Positions 35,533 to 44,117 of a stretch of DNA of 64,000 nucleotides are shown here, piece after piece. This stretch comes from Paractinoplanes deccanensis (GTDB lineage: Bacteria; Actinomycetota; Actinomycetes; Mycobacteriales; Micromonosporaceae), in the NCBI RefSeq assembly GCF_016862115.1, contig NZ_BOMI01000156.1:1-64000 (forward strand), in the 5' to 3' direction. A model generated the notes under the pieces. The model searched no databases. It was not told the origin of the DNA and saw nothing but the letters and a program-made list of their open reading frames with translations. The position numbers and the translations under genes are program-made. The first letter of the stretch is position 1; every line of letters begins with the position of its first letter.

Positions 35533-35553
35533 GCGGAGGCGGCGGTGAGCGGG

Positions 35554-37284
35554 TCAGGGGCGGTCGGTCTCCTGGCGGATCGTCTCGTGCCCGCGGTCGG
35601 GCGGGTGGGTGGTGGCCTGCCGTCGCGGTGCCGTGGTGAGGGACGGTGTCGGCTCGTCGGCGAGTTTGTGCAGGCCCGGCGCCCGGTCCTCGATGGCGAA
35701 GCTGGCCCGGGTGTGCGCCGGCGCGCCGGGAGCGGTCACATAGGGCAACACCCGGAAGTCCGCGGTCATCGTGTCCTGGGCGATCCGGGTCCGCACATAA
35801 CCGCGCTGGTTGTTGTGGAAGCGCAGGTGCGGGTTCCAGGCGGCCCAGGGATGGTCGCCGAGCACGTCGGCGCCGTCGCCGTTGGAGGTGATCGACGAGC
35901 AGACGAGCTCGGTGCCGACGACGGGCGAGGCGGGGTCGGCGGGGCGGGCCGGATCGGCGGGATCGGTGGGGCCGGCGGGGCCGGTGGGGCCGGCGGGGCC
36001 GGCGGTCCAAGGGGAGAGGTCGGCAGCCCAGTGGGAATGGACGTCGCCGGTGAGCACGACCGGGTTGCGGACGCCGGCGTCCATCCAGCCGCGGATGATC
36101 CGCTCGCGCGAGGCACGGTATCCGTCCCACGCGTCCATGCTGGTCACGGTCGCCGGCCCGGCGTCGCTGTCGCGCTGGGCGAAGAAGACCTGCTGGGCGA
36201 GCACGTCCCAGTGCGCGGTCGACGCGCGAAATCCGTCGAGCAGCCAGCGTTCCTGCTCGGCGCCGGTGATCGAGCGGGTCGCGTCGGCGGCGGCGGGGCA
36301 GTCGCGGTAGCCGTCGCCGCAGGCCTGGTCGTGGCGGAACTGCCGGGTGTCGAGCAGGTGAAAGGTGGCCAGCCGTCCCCAGTGCAGGCGGCGGTAGATC
36401 TGGATGCCGGGACCGGCCGGGATCGAGGAGCGGCGCAGCGGCATGTTCTCGTAGTAGGCCTGGAAGGCGGCCGCGCGGCGGGCGGGGAAGTCCGGGTCGG
36501 GCTTCTCCGGGTTGTCGCCGGCCCAGTTGTTGCTGACCTCGTGGTCGTCGAAGACCACGGCCCACGGCGCGACGGCGTGTGCCGCCTGGAGGTCCGGGTC
36601 GGTCTTGTACTGGGCGTGCCGCCGGCGGTGGTCGGCCAGCGTGCGCGTCTCCGGTCCCTCGTGGTCGCGTGGGTTGCCGCCGGCGAGGAGGTAGGAGCGG
36701 GGCTCGTACTCGTAGAGATAGTCGCCGAGGTGCAGGATCAGCTCCGGCTCGTCCTCGGCGAGCCGGCGGTAGGCGGTGAAGAAGCCGTGCTCGTACTGCG
36801 AGCAGGAGGCGAACGACATCGCCAGGGCGGCGGGGAAGGCGGTCGCCGCCGGCGCGGTGCGGGTCCGCCCGGGCGGGGAGAGGTGGCGCTCCGCGCGGAA
36901 GCGGTAGAAGTACTCGCGGCCGGGTTCGACGTGGGTCAGCTCGACGTGCACGGTGTGGCCGAAGTCGGGCCGGGCCACCTGGACGCCGCGGCGGGTGACC
37001 TGGCGGAAGCCCTCGTCGGTGGCGACCTCCCACTCGACCGGGACGTCGCGCGACGGCATGCCGCCGAGGCCGTCCTCGGCGAGCGGGGCCGGGGCGAGCC
37101 GCGTCCAGATCACGAAGCCGTCGGCCGCCGGGTCGCCCGAGGCGACGCCGAGCGTGAACGGGTCGGGGCGCAGCGGGCCGCGGGCGGGAGCGGCGACGAC
37201 GGCCAGGGGCCAGATCGAAGAGGTGGTCGCGGAGCCGATCAGGCCCGCGGAAGCGAGCAGGAGGGAACGCCTCGAGAGAGCCAT
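35554..37284 (-). CDS. phoD: PhoD-type alkaline phosphatase, Tat-exported
   Basis: A 576-residue secreted phosphodiesterase/alkaline phosphatase. The N-terminus SRRSLLLASAGLIGSA is a twin-arginine signal. A fibronectin-like N-terminal domain (~40-145) leads into the metal site: FASCSQYEHG, HLGDYLYEY, VFDDHEVSNNW and, near the C-terminus, VVLTGDVHSHW. PhoD releases phosphate from phosphodiesters including teichoic acids and is usually induced by phosphate starvation. An unusual Gly/Pro/Thr/Ala/Asp insertion (GPAGPTGPAGPTDPAD type) sits at about residues 426-450. Confidence 0.93.
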   Translation of the reverse strand: MALSRRSLLLASAGLIGSATTSSIWPLAVVAAPARGPLRPDPFTLGVASGDPAADGFVIWTRLAPAPLAEDGLGGMPSRDVPVEWEVATDEGFRQVTRRGVQVARPDFGHTVHVELTHVEPGREYFYRFRAERHLSPPGRTRTAPAATAFPAALAMSFASCSQYEHGFFTAYRRLAEDEPELILHLGDYLYEYEPRSYLLAGGNPRDHEGPETRTLADHRRRHAQYKTDPDLQAAHAVAPWAVVFDDHEVSNNWAGDNPEKPDPDFPARRAAAFQAYYENMPLRRSSIPAGPGIQIYRRLHWGRLATFHLLDTRQFRHDQACGDGYRDCPAAADATRSITGAEQERWLLDGFRASTAHWDVLAQQVFFAQRDSDAGPATVTSMDAWDGYRASRERIIRGWMDAGVRNPVVLTGDVHSHWAADLSPWTAGPAGPTGPAGPTDPADPARPADPASPVVGTELVCSSITSNGDGADVLGDHPWAAWNPHLRFHNNQRGYVRTRIAQDTMTADFRVLPYVTAPGAPAHTRASFAIEDRAPGLHKLADEPTPSLTTAPRRQATTHPPDRGHETIRQETDRP

Positions 37285-37357
37285 GGCGGGAGCCCGTCGT
37301 CAATGGATGGCCGGGTGTCGAGACCGGACCTGACGGGACGGGAAGGGGGCCGCGTGA

Positions 37358-38185
37358 TCAGACGGTGACTCGCTGTGGCGCAGTGTATAGGTTCATGCTC
37401 TGACCTCGGAGGAAGCCGACGAGTGTCATGCCGGCCTCGTCGGCCAGTTCGGCGGCGAGGGTGCTGGGGGCCGAGACGGCGGCGAGCATCGGCAGGCCGG
37501 CCATCCACGCCTTCTGGGTGAGCTCGAAGCTCGCCCGGCCCGAGACGAGCAGGACATGGCCGGTCAGCGGCAGGCGGCCCTCGCGCAGGGCCCAGCCGAT
37601 CACCTTGTCGACCGCGTTGTGCCGGCCGACGTCCTCGCGCAGCACGACGAGGTCGCCGTCGGCGGTGAAGAGGCCGGCGGCGTGCAGGCCGCCGGTGCGG
37701 TCGAAGGTGCGCTGGGCGGCGCGCAGCCGGTCGGGCAGGGCGGCGAGGGTGGCCGCCGGGATGCTCAGCGGGTCGGCGGAGACGTCGAAGCGGGAGCGGG
37801 TGCGGACGGCGTCGATGCTCGCCTTGCCGCAGACGCCGCAGGAGCTGGTCGTGTAGAAGTTGCGGCTCGGGTCGGTGACCGGCGGTGGCACGTCGGGGCC
37901 GAGGACGACGTCGACGACGTTGTACGTGTTCGGCGTGTCCGTGCCGGCGCAGAGCTGGGCGGTGACCACGTCGCCGGCATCGCGGATGACGCCCTCGGTG
38001 AGGAGGAAGCCCATCGCCAGGTCGATGTCCTGGCCGGGAGTGCGCATGGTGACGGCCAGCGGCTCCTTGCGGACGCGGATCTCCAGCGGCTCCTCGGCGG
38101 CGAGATCGTCGGGGCGGCGGCGGGGTTCACCGGTCGCCGCCAGGTTGATCTTCACGACCGGCCGTCGCGTCATCGTCCTCGCCAT
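37358..38185 (-). CDS. fdhD: Formate dehydrogenase accessory sulfurtransferase FdhD
   Basis: A 275-residue protein that transfers sulfur from cysteine desulfurase to the molybdenum cofactor of formate dehydrogenase. The essential cysteine pair is in SSCGVCGKASID. Other family segments are EEPLEIRVRKEPLAVTMRTPG, DVGRHNAVDKVIG and SGRASFELTQKAW. ATG 38185 gives the usual length; MTRRPVVK at 38173 is an alternative with GAGGA just upstream. No formate dehydrogenase gene is in the window. Divergent from mobA. Confidence 0.94.
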   Translation of the reverse strand: MARTMTRRPVVKINLAATGEPRRRPDDLAAEEPLEIRVRKEPLAVTMRTPGQDIDLAMGFLLTEGVIRDAGDVVTAQLCAGTDTPNTYNVVDVVLGPDVPPPVTDPSRNFYTTSSCGVCGKASIDAVRTRSRFDVSADPLSIPAATLAALPDRLRAAQRTFDRTGGLHAAGLFTADGDLVVLREDVGRHNAVDKVIGWALREGRLPLTGHVLLVSGRASFELTQKAWMAGLPMLAAVSAPSTLAAELADEAGMTLVGFLRGQSMNLYTAPQRVTV

Positions 38186-38309
38186 GGGTCGAGCGTAGGC
38201 CCGCGCGCGCCGCACGTCGCGGCTCGCGAGCCGTCGCGGCGGGAGTGATCTGCCACAGGTAACTGAGCGCGCGGTCACGCTCGACACGCGGTCGGGATAC
38301 GGTACGTAC

Positions 38310-38909
38310 GTGGGGGGATTTGCGGCGGTGGTGCTGGCCGGCGGTGCGGCGCGGCGGATGGGTGGCGCGGACAAGCCGACGCTGCCCGTGGCCGGTCAGT
38401 CCATGCTGACCCGGGTGCTGGCCGCGGTGCACGACGCGGACCCCCGGATCGTGGTCGGGCCGGTGCCGCCGGACCTGCCCGTGCCGGTGCATTCGACCCG
38501 TGAGGACCCGCCCGGCGGAGGGCCGGTCGCGGCGACGGCGGCGGGGCTCGCGCTGGTGCCGCAGGACGTGACCTTCACGGCGCTGCTCGCTGCCGACCTG
38601 CCCTTTCTCACCGGCGAGGCGATCGACGTGCTGCGGCTGACGGCGGAGTCGGCGCCGATGCAGGGTGCCGTCTACCGCGACGCCGAGGGGCGGCGGCAGA
38701 TGCTCTGCGGGGTGTGGCGCACGGCGCGGCTGCGCGAGGCGATCGAACGGCTCGCCGAGGAGCGGGGCGGGCTGCACGGCGCCTCGGTGCGCGAGCTGAT
38801 GGAGCACCTGCGGGTGGCCGAGGTCTCCTGGCGCCGGCCGGGCCCGCCGCCCTGGTTCGACTGCGACACCGACGACGACCTGCGGACGGCCGAGGAGTGG
38901 GCGCGGTGA
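38310..38909 (+). CDS. mobA: Molybdenum cofactor guanylyltransferase MobA-like
   Basis: A 199-residue nucleotidyltransferase that attaches GMP to molybdenum cofactor for bis-MGD enzymes such as formate dehydrogenase. The N-terminal loop AAVVLAGGAARRMGGADKP and the metal-site LLAADLPFL are the family signatures. GTG start at 38310. Its stop overlaps the next gene's start as GTGA. Placement next to fdhD fits a role in formate dehydrogenase maturation. MobA and other NTP_transf_3 enzymes are not fully separable by eye. Confidence 0.88.
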   Translation: MGGFAAVVLAGGAARRMGGADKPTLPVAGQSMLTRVLAAVHDADPRIVVGPVPPDLPVPVHSTREDPPGGGPVAATAAGLALVPQDVTFTALLAADLPFLTGEAIDVLRLTAESAPMQGAVYRDAEGRRQMLCGVWRTARLREAIERLAEERGGLHGASVRELMEHLRVAEVSWRRPGPPPWFDCDTDDDLRTAEEWAR

Positions 38910-39166
38910 GCGATCTCGACGCTTGGATCAAGGCGGTCGGTGCGGAGCTGGGGATCGACCCGGCGGACGTGCCGACGGGGGCGGTGCTCAGCCTGGCCAA
39001 GGACGTGGCCCACAACGTGGTGCGGCCGGGTGCGCCCGTGTCGGCGTTCATCATCGGCCTCGCCGTGGGACGCGGGGCGGATCCGTCCGACGTGGTCGAG
39101 CGCGTCAAAAGACTCGCCCTGACCTGGCCCGGCGAGCATGGTGAAAACGAAGGCGCCGCGAGCTGA
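38906..39166 (+). CDS. DUF6457 small protein coupled to mobA
   Basis: An 86-residue soluble helical protein (SDLDAWIKAVGAELGID ... VLSLAKDVAHNVVRPGAPVSAFIIGLAVG). It matches the small DUF6457 domain that in actinobacteria sits next to, or is fused to, MobA. GTG 38906 overlaps the mobA stop by four bases, so the products are made together. Function unknown; a role in MobA-dependent cofactor handling is inferred. Confidence 0.82.
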   Translation: MSDLDAWIKAVGAELGIDPADVPTGAVLSLAKDVAHNVVRPGAPVSAFIIGLAVGRGADPSDVVERVKRLALTWPGEHGENEGAAS

Positions 39167-39250
39167 CGCGGGGCGGGCGTTCCATCCTCCGATACAGGCG
39201 CGTCGGGGCGGAGGGCGCTCGATAGGGTGGCGGGAACGGAGGTGACGATC

Positions 39251-40339
39251 ATGACGGCAGAGAGCGCCGAGGGTGCGTCCATCGAAGGCGTGTTCCTGGA
39301 CGAGCCGACCACGGCCGACCTGCGCGCCAAGGTCGTCGACGCGTGGCGAGAGTTCGGGACGGCGCTGGCCGAGCTGCTGCCCACGCTCGAGCCGGGCGGC
39401 CACGTCGACCTGACCCTCGACCCGACGGCCTCCGGCACCGGCATGGCCGTCTACTCGGTGAGCATCCGCGTGCTCGACGGCGGCGTCGTCGAGGCGCTCG
39501 CCACCGGCAACGCGGGGCTGCCCGAGGGCTACCGCATGAACCGCACCTCGATCGCCGATCTGGTCGCGCTCGGCTGGTCGCCGCCCGGCGTGCTGGCCGG
39601 CTCGGGCGACTCGTTCGGGCTCAGCTCCACCCGGGAAAAGGCCGGGCAGCTCGCCACCGTCGTCGCCCGCACGCTGCGCGACGTCTACGGCGCGCCGCAC
39701 CCCGCCTTCCTCGTCTACCTCGTGCACGACGAGAACGACGAGCCGATCGACACCGCGCCGCTCGGCACCGCGCGGCACGAGCCGAGCATCGACGCCGAGC
39801 TCAGCCTCGACGACCTCGACGACGACGGCACGCTGGCGGCCGCGCTCGCCGACGCCGCCGACGAGGTGGTGCCGCTCGACGAGCGGGTGCGCACCGTCGT
39901 GGCCACCATGTCCAAGACCACCGTCGACCAGCTCCAGTACGACGCGGACGGCGACATCGGCATCCGCGCCGGCTCGGCGATGGTCTTCGTACGGGTGCGC
40001 GACAACCCGCCGCTCGTCGACGTCTTCTCGCCGATCCTCACCGAGGTCGAGCCGACCGAGCAGCTCTACGTGAAGCTGTCCGAGCTTACCAACCGGATGC
40101 CGATCGGCCGCCTCTACTGCGCGCAGGACACCGTCTGGGCGTCCATCCCGGTCTTCGGCCGCAACTTCCAGGCCACCCACCTCATGCTCGCTGTGCAGGT
40201 GATGACCGGCCTCGCCGACGAGCTCGACGACCGGCTGCACGGCGAGTTCGGCGGCAAGCGCTTCTTCGGCGAGGGCGACAAGCCGGTTCCGGCCAAGGAG
40301 CCGGTCTCCGACGACCACCGCACGGGCATGTATCTGTAG
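39251..40339 (+). CDS. YbjN/CesT-like chaperone-type protein (actinobacterial two-domain form)
   Basis: A 362-residue cytosolic acidic protein. It resembles the actinobacterial family with two alpha/beta domains related to type III secretion chaperones and YbjN. The N-terminal part (~15-160) includes ADLRAKVVDAWREFGTALAEL. The C-terminal part (~210-345) has the YbjN-like VRTVVATMSKTTVDQLQYDADGDI and LTNRMPIGRLYCA. Such proteins are thought to bind peptides; the partner here is unknown. ATG 39251 lies behind GGAGGTGACG. The family assignment is from overall pattern. Confidence 0.7.
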   Translation: MTAESAEGASIEGVFLDEPTTADLRAKVVDAWREFGTALAELLPTLEPGGHVDLTLDPTASGTGMAVYSVSIRVLDGGVVEALATGNAGLPEGYRMNRTSIADLVALGWSPPGVLAGSGDSFGLSSTREKAGQLATVVARTLRDVYGAPHPAFLVYLVHDENDEPIDTAPLGTARHEPSIDAELSLDDLDDDGTLAAALADAADEVVPLDERVRTVVATMSKTTVDQLQYDADGDIGIRAGSAMVFVRVRDNPPLVDVFSPILTEVEPTEQLYVKLSELTNRMPIGRLYCAQDTVWASIPVFGRNFQATHLMLAVQVMTGLADELDDRLHGEFGGKRFFGEGDKPVPAKEPVSDDHRTGMYL

Positions 40340-40342
40340 AAC

Positions 40343-40397
40343 GGGCTTGCCCCGCCGGCCGCAGGGGGCTGAATCCGCGACCGGACGGGACAAGCCC
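40343..40397. terminator. Hairpin between convergent genes
   Basis: GGGCTTG-C-CCCG (40343-40354) pairs with CGGG-A-CAAGCCC (40386-40397), an 11-bp stem with one internal mismatch enclosing a GC-rich loop. It sits in the 68-bp gap between the chaperone-like gene (+) and the beta-propeller gene (-), and could end transcription from both. Confidence 0.5.
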
Positions 40398-40407
40398 AGA
40401 CCAGTGG

Positions 40408-42138
40408 CTACCGGGTGGCCACCCAGGCGATGCGATCCAACGTGGACAGCCGCGAGGCGAGCATCCCGGAGTCGGACAACGACCAGAGCACGTCCCCGAT
40501 CACCAGCGACCGCCGCACCGGCCCGGCCATCGCGATCCGCGACTCCTGCCGCAGTTGATCGCCGCTGACGTGCAGGGCGAGCGGCCCGTCGGCGCGGACG
40601 TCGCTGACCGGGATCACGAGCAGCGACGTGGCCGGCCACCACAGCACGGCGTGCGGGTCGGCTTCGGCCTCGGAGAAGGCGTTCGCCACCACGTGCTGGT
40701 CGAGGCGGCGCGGTGACGCCGGGTCGCTCACGTCGAAGAGCGATACCTGCGTGCCGAGCGGCCTCCCCTCGGCGGTCGCCTCCTGGCCGATGCCGACCAG
40801 CCGGTTCTCGCCGACCGGTTGCAGGTGCGCGGAATAGCCGTTGATCTTCAATTCGCCGGTGACCCGGGGCTTGGCCGGGTCGGCGAGGTCGAGGCTGTAG
40901 AGCGGGTCGGTCTGGCGGAACGTCACCACGTAGCCACGGGCGCCGATGAACCGTACGGAATAGATCCGCTCGCCCTTGCCCAGGCCGGTCGCCGCGCCGA
41001 CCTCGGTGAGCTTGCCGCTGGTCTCGCGCAGCACGCGCACCGCCGAGCTCTGCGTGTCGGGGTCCGTCGTCGCCACCCGCAGGTGACCGTCCCATTCGGA
41101 CATCGAGTATTGGTTGAGCAGCGTGCCGGGCACCTTGCCCGAGGCGACGTAGGCGGGCTTGCCGGCCGGCGGCAGCGTGAACCGGTAGATCTCGGTGTCC
41201 CGTCCGGCCCCGTCGAACCGGCGGAAGGCCATGCCCTGGTTGTTGGCGATGTAGAGGCTGGCCGGCGTGGCGTAGACCGCGTCACCGTCGGCGACCATCG
41301 CCACCGGGGAACCGTCGCTGAGCGAGTTCGCGTTCAGGTCGAAGGTCAGCACCCGCAGCATCGCCGCGCCGGTGAACGTCTCGGGCTTGTGCACCTGGGA
41401 GCAGTCGAGCCGGCCGGTCGCACGATCCGAACCGGTCGTGATCTCCCACGTGGGCAGCCACGCGTCGATCTGCGGCGTGCTGCTCAGCACGACCCGCGCC
41501 ACGCTGCCGGTCTGGCGGGCGTCGACCAGCGAGCCGTCCCCGCGATAGCGGCTGAGCAGCCGCGGCGTACCGGAGAGGTCCACCAGCAGCACCTCGGACC
41601 GGCCCCTGAAGGGCCGCTGGATGCGGGCGGCGTCCTTGAGGTACGACGGCCCGCCGTCGCCGAGCACCAGCGCGTGGTCGCCGGAGAGCAGCAGCTTCGG
41701 CTCGCCGAACGCCTCGATGCCGAGGTCGAGCCGCCCGGTCTGGGTGCGCGTGGCCGCGTCGACCACCTTGAGGACGCCGCCCGTGACGGTGACGATGCGC
41801 CGCCCGTCGGTCTTGACGATGTCCGGCTCGTCCGCGCCGGCCTCGTGCACGTTGGTGCCCGAATAGGACTTCTCCGCGGGAACGCCCGCGCCGCGCGCCG
41901 CCTCGGGCACCGCTCGCAGGTCGTCGACGGCGGCCGGGCCGCCGCCGTATTTCTTGGCCGCCGCCCTCAGCTCCTTTTCCAGCTGGGCACAGGAGTCGAA
42001 GGCGACGAGCTTGAGCGCGGGCTTGGCCGCCACGGACGGGGCCGGGCCCGAGGACGAGGGCGATGGTGACGGCGAGCCGGTGCACGCGGCCAGCGGGAGG
42101 ACGGCCAGTGCGGCGAGGAGCCGGGATCGACGCGACAT
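40408..42138 (-). CDS. Secreted beta-propeller lipoprotein
   Basis: A 576-residue exported lipoprotein. The signal ends in the lipobox LPLAAC (Cys19), followed by a Ser/Pro linker. The remainder matches the actinobacterial/archaeal Beta_propel family: DEPDIVKTDGRRIVTVTGGVL, VDLSGTPRLLSRY, LRVATTDPDTQSSAVRVL, SLDLADPAKPRVTGELKINGYSAHL and SLFDVSDPASPRRLDQHVV. It should sit anchored to the outer face of the membrane. The ligand or enzymatic role is unknown. Confidence 0.88.
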   Translation of the reverse strand: MSRRSRLLAALAVLPLAACTGSPSPSPSSSGPAPSVAAKPALKLVAFDSCAQLEKELRAAAKKYGGGPAAVDDLRAVPEAARGAGVPAEKSYSGTNVHEAGADEPDIVKTDGRRIVTVTGGVLKVVDAATRTQTGRLDLGIEAFGEPKLLLSGDHALVLGDGGPSYLKDAARIQRPFRGRSEVLLVDLSGTPRLLSRYRGDGSLVDARQTGSVARVVLSSTPQIDAWLPTWEITTGSDRATGRLDCSQVHKPETFTGAAMLRVLTFDLNANSLSDGSPVAMVADGDAVYATPASLYIANNQGMAFRRFDGAGRDTEIYRFTLPPAGKPAYVASGKVPGTLLNQYSMSEWDGHLRVATTDPDTQSSAVRVLRETSGKLTEVGAATGLGKGERIYSVRFIGARGYVVTFRQTDPLYSLDLADPAKPRVTGELKINGYSAHLQPVGENRLVGIGQEATAEGRPLGTQVSLFDVSDPASPRRLDQHVVANAFSEAEADPHAVLWWPATSLLVIPVSDVRADGPLALHVSGDQLRQESRIAMAGPVRRSLVIGDVLWSLSDSGMLASRLSTLDRIAWVATR

Positions 42139-42158
42139 GTCCGGTTGGACGTCGCTCC

Positions 42159-42623
42159 CTAGGAGGCGGTTCCCTCCGGCGCGGGCACGGGTGTCGGAGT
42201 CTCCACCAACCGGGAGAGCACGATCATGCTGCGCGTGGAGGTCACGAACGGCTCCGCCCGCAGCCGCTCCAGTGCCTGTTCGAGGTGGCCGATGTCGGCG
42301 GCGCGCAGGTGCACGAGCGCGTCGGCCTCACCCGAGACCGTGTATGCCCCGACGACCTCCGGATGCCGCCGCGTGGCCACCGTGATCTGGGCCGGGGTGG
42401 TGCGCCCGGTGCAGAAGAGCTCGACGAACGCCTCGGTCGTCCAGCCCACCGCCGACGGCTCGATCACCGTGGTGAAGCCCTTGATCACCCCGCTGGATCG
42501 AAGCCGGTCGACCCGCCGCTTCACCGCCGGCGCCGAGAGCGAGACCTTCGCGCCGATCTCGGCGTACGACGAGCGAGCGTCGGCCACGAGCAGCGCAACG
42601 ATTCGCTGGTCTACCGCGTCCAT
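42159..42623 (-). CDS. Lrp/AsnC-family transcriptional regulator
   Basis: A 154-residue regulator with an N-terminal AsnC-type winged helix (MDAVDQRIVALLVADARSSY, LSAPAVKRRVDRLRSSGVI) and a RAM/ACT-like effector domain with VVGAYTVSGEADALVHLRAAD. Start ATG 42623 is the family's usual first residue. It is divergent from the DDAH gene, and the shared 73-bp gap holds an inverted repeat. A regulator of this type next to dimethylargininase suggests amino-acid-responsive control of that gene and of itself. Confidence 0.93.
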   Translation of the reverse strand: MDAVDQRIVALLVADARSSYAEIGAKVSLSAPAVKRRVDRLRSSGVIKGFTTVIEPSAVGWTTEAFVELFCTGRTTPAQITVATRRHPEVVGAYTVSGEADALVHLRAADIGHLEQALERLRAEPFVTSTRSMIVLSRLVETPTPVPAPEGTAS

Positions 42624-42674
42624 CTGCAACGATTCGCCTCCGATGAGCAAGATTTTGCGCTGTTTCGTGCACCT

Positions 42675-42690
42675 GAGCGTACCTACGCTC
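42675..42690. promoter_or_regulatory. Inverted-repeat operator candidate in the Lrp-DDAH gap
   Basis: GAGCGTA-CC-TACGCTC is a perfect 7-bp inverted repeat ending 6 bp before the DDAH ATG, overlapping where its ribosome site should be. A smaller GCAA-GATT-TTGC dyad lies at 42647-42658. The divergent Lrp/AsnC regulator is the likely ligand; binding is inferred. Confidence 0.5.
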
Positions 42691-42696
42691 TAGGTC

Positions 42697-43524
42697 ATGA
42701 ACCACACCGAGCGCCTGCCGCGGAATCGGACATATCTCATGTGTCCCCCGGAGCATTTCACGGTCGAGTACGCGATCAACCCGTGGATGGACACCTCCGT
42801 CCCGGTCGACCCGGCGCTCGCGCTCAAGCAGTGGTCGATCCTGCGCGACACCCTCGGCGACCTGGGCCACACGGTGCACGTGCTCGACGCCGTGCCCGGG
42901 CTGCCCGACATGGTGTACGCGGCGAACGGGGCCTTCTCGGTCGACGGCACGGTCTACGGCGCCCGCTTCCGCTATCCGGAGCGCGCCGCCGAGGCCGACG
43001 CGCACGCCGCCTTCTACGGCGCCGGCGGCTGGCGCTACGCGGGCCCGGCGCACATCAACGAGGGCGAGGGCGACTTCGCGTACCTGCCGGGCGCGTACGG
43101 CGGCCTGGTCCTGGCGGGTTACGGCTTCCGCACGGACCCGGCGGCGCACGCCGAGGCGCAGGAGGTGCTCGGCCGCCCGGTGCTCTCGCTGCGCCTGGTC
43201 GACCCGGCCTTCTACCACCTGGACACCGCGCTGGCCGCGCTCGACGACCGCACCATCGCGTACTACCCCGGCGCCTTCTCCGCAGCCTCGCAGCGGGTGC
43301 TCGCCCAGCTCTTCCCGGACGCCGTGATCGCCGACCGGGCCGACGCCGAGGCGTTCGGGCTCAACCTGGTCAGCGACGGCCGGCACGTGATCCTCAACAC
43401 CGAGGCGATCGCGATGGGTGAGCGGGTGCGCGCCGCCGGTTACCTGCCCGTGCACATCGACCTCTCCGAGCTCAAACGCGGCGGCGGAAGCGTCAAGTGC
43501 GCGGTGGCCGAGCTGAGGCCCTGA
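42697..43524 (+). CDS. Dimethylarginine dimethylaminohydrolase-like amidinotransferase-fold enzyme
   Basis: A 275-residue enzyme of the DDAH/arginine-deiminase superfamily, which hydrolyses the guanidine group of methylated arginines to give citrulline and methylamines. Candidate catalytic residues are His174 (FYHLDTALA) and Cys268 (GGSVKCAVAEL), with the substrate-side acidic loop NEGEGDFAYL. Length is typical. The divergent Lrp gene suggests control by amino acids. The ornithine aminotransferase gene that often accompanies this family in actinobacteria is not adjacent. Confidence 0.88.
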   Translation: MNHTERLPRNRTYLMCPPEHFTVEYAINPWMDTSVPVDPALALKQWSILRDTLGDLGHTVHVLDAVPGLPDMVYAANGAFSVDGTVYGARFRYPERAAEADAHAAFYGAGGWRYAGPAHINEGEGDFAYLPGAYGGLVLAGYGFRTDPAAHAEAQEVLGRPVLSLRLVDPAFYHLDTALAALDDRTIAYYPGAFSAASQRVLAQLFPDAVIADRADAEAFGLNLVSDGRHVILNTEAIAMGERVRAAGYLPVHIDLSELKRGGGSVKCAVAELRP

Positions 43525-43559
43525 CACAGAGCTGGAGCGCGTGCGGGAAGATGGACCGC

Positions 43560-44117
43560 ATGACCGACGAGAATCGCACCGCGGAGAAGCAGGAAGACGG
43601 CTCCGTCATCGTGGTCGGCCCGGACGGGCGCCCGCTGGGCACGATGGACCCGGACGGCAAGGTCAACCCCGAGGAGCCGGGCAACCTGATCGAACAGCCC
43701 GCCAAGGTCATGCGGATCGGCAGCATGATCAAGCAGCTGCTCGAGGAGGTCCGCGCGGCGCCTCTCGACGAGGCGAGCCGTGGCCGGCTGCGCGAGATCC
43801 ACCAGCGGTCGATCACCGAGCTCGAGGACGGCCTCGCGCCCGAGCTGCGCGAGGAGCTCGAGCGCCTCTCGCTGCCGTTCGAGGGCGACACCCCGCCGAG
43901 CGAGGCCGAGCTGCGCATCGCGCAGGCCCAGCTCGTCGGCTGGCTCGAGGGCCTCTTCCACGGCATCCAGGCGGCGCTGGTGGCCCAGCAGATGGCGGCC
44001 CGCCTCCAGCTCGAGCAGATGCGCGGCGGCGGCCCCCGCCCGGCGCTGCCGATGGGCGCCCTGCCCGGCATGCCCACCCAGCAGGGCGAGGGCGGCCGGA
44101 CCGGCCAATATCTCTAG
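43560..44117 (+). CDS. bpa: Bacterial proteasome activator Bpa/PafE
   Basis: A 185-residue protein of the Bpa (PafE, Rv3780-type) family, an ATP-independent ring activator that opens the 20S proteasome gate for unfolded proteins. The acidic leader (VVGPDGRPLGTMDPDGKVNPEEPGNLIEQP) is followed by a four-helix body (GSMIKQLLEEVR ... AELRIAQAQLVGWLEGLFHGIQAALVAQQMAARLQLEQM) and a flexible tail ending GQYL, the conserved C-terminus that docks into proteasome pockets. ATG 43560 is used; ATG 43551 is possible. It shows that this organism has a proteasome. Confidence 0.94.
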   Translation: MTDENRTAEKQEDGSVIVVGPDGRPLGTMDPDGKVNPEEPGNLIEQPAKVMRIGSMIKQLLEEVRAAPLDEASRGRLREIHQRSITELEDGLAPELREELERLSLPFEGDTPPSEAELRIAQAQLVGWLEGLFHGIQAALVAQQMAARLQLEQMRGGGPRPALPMGALPGMPTQQGEGGRTGQYL

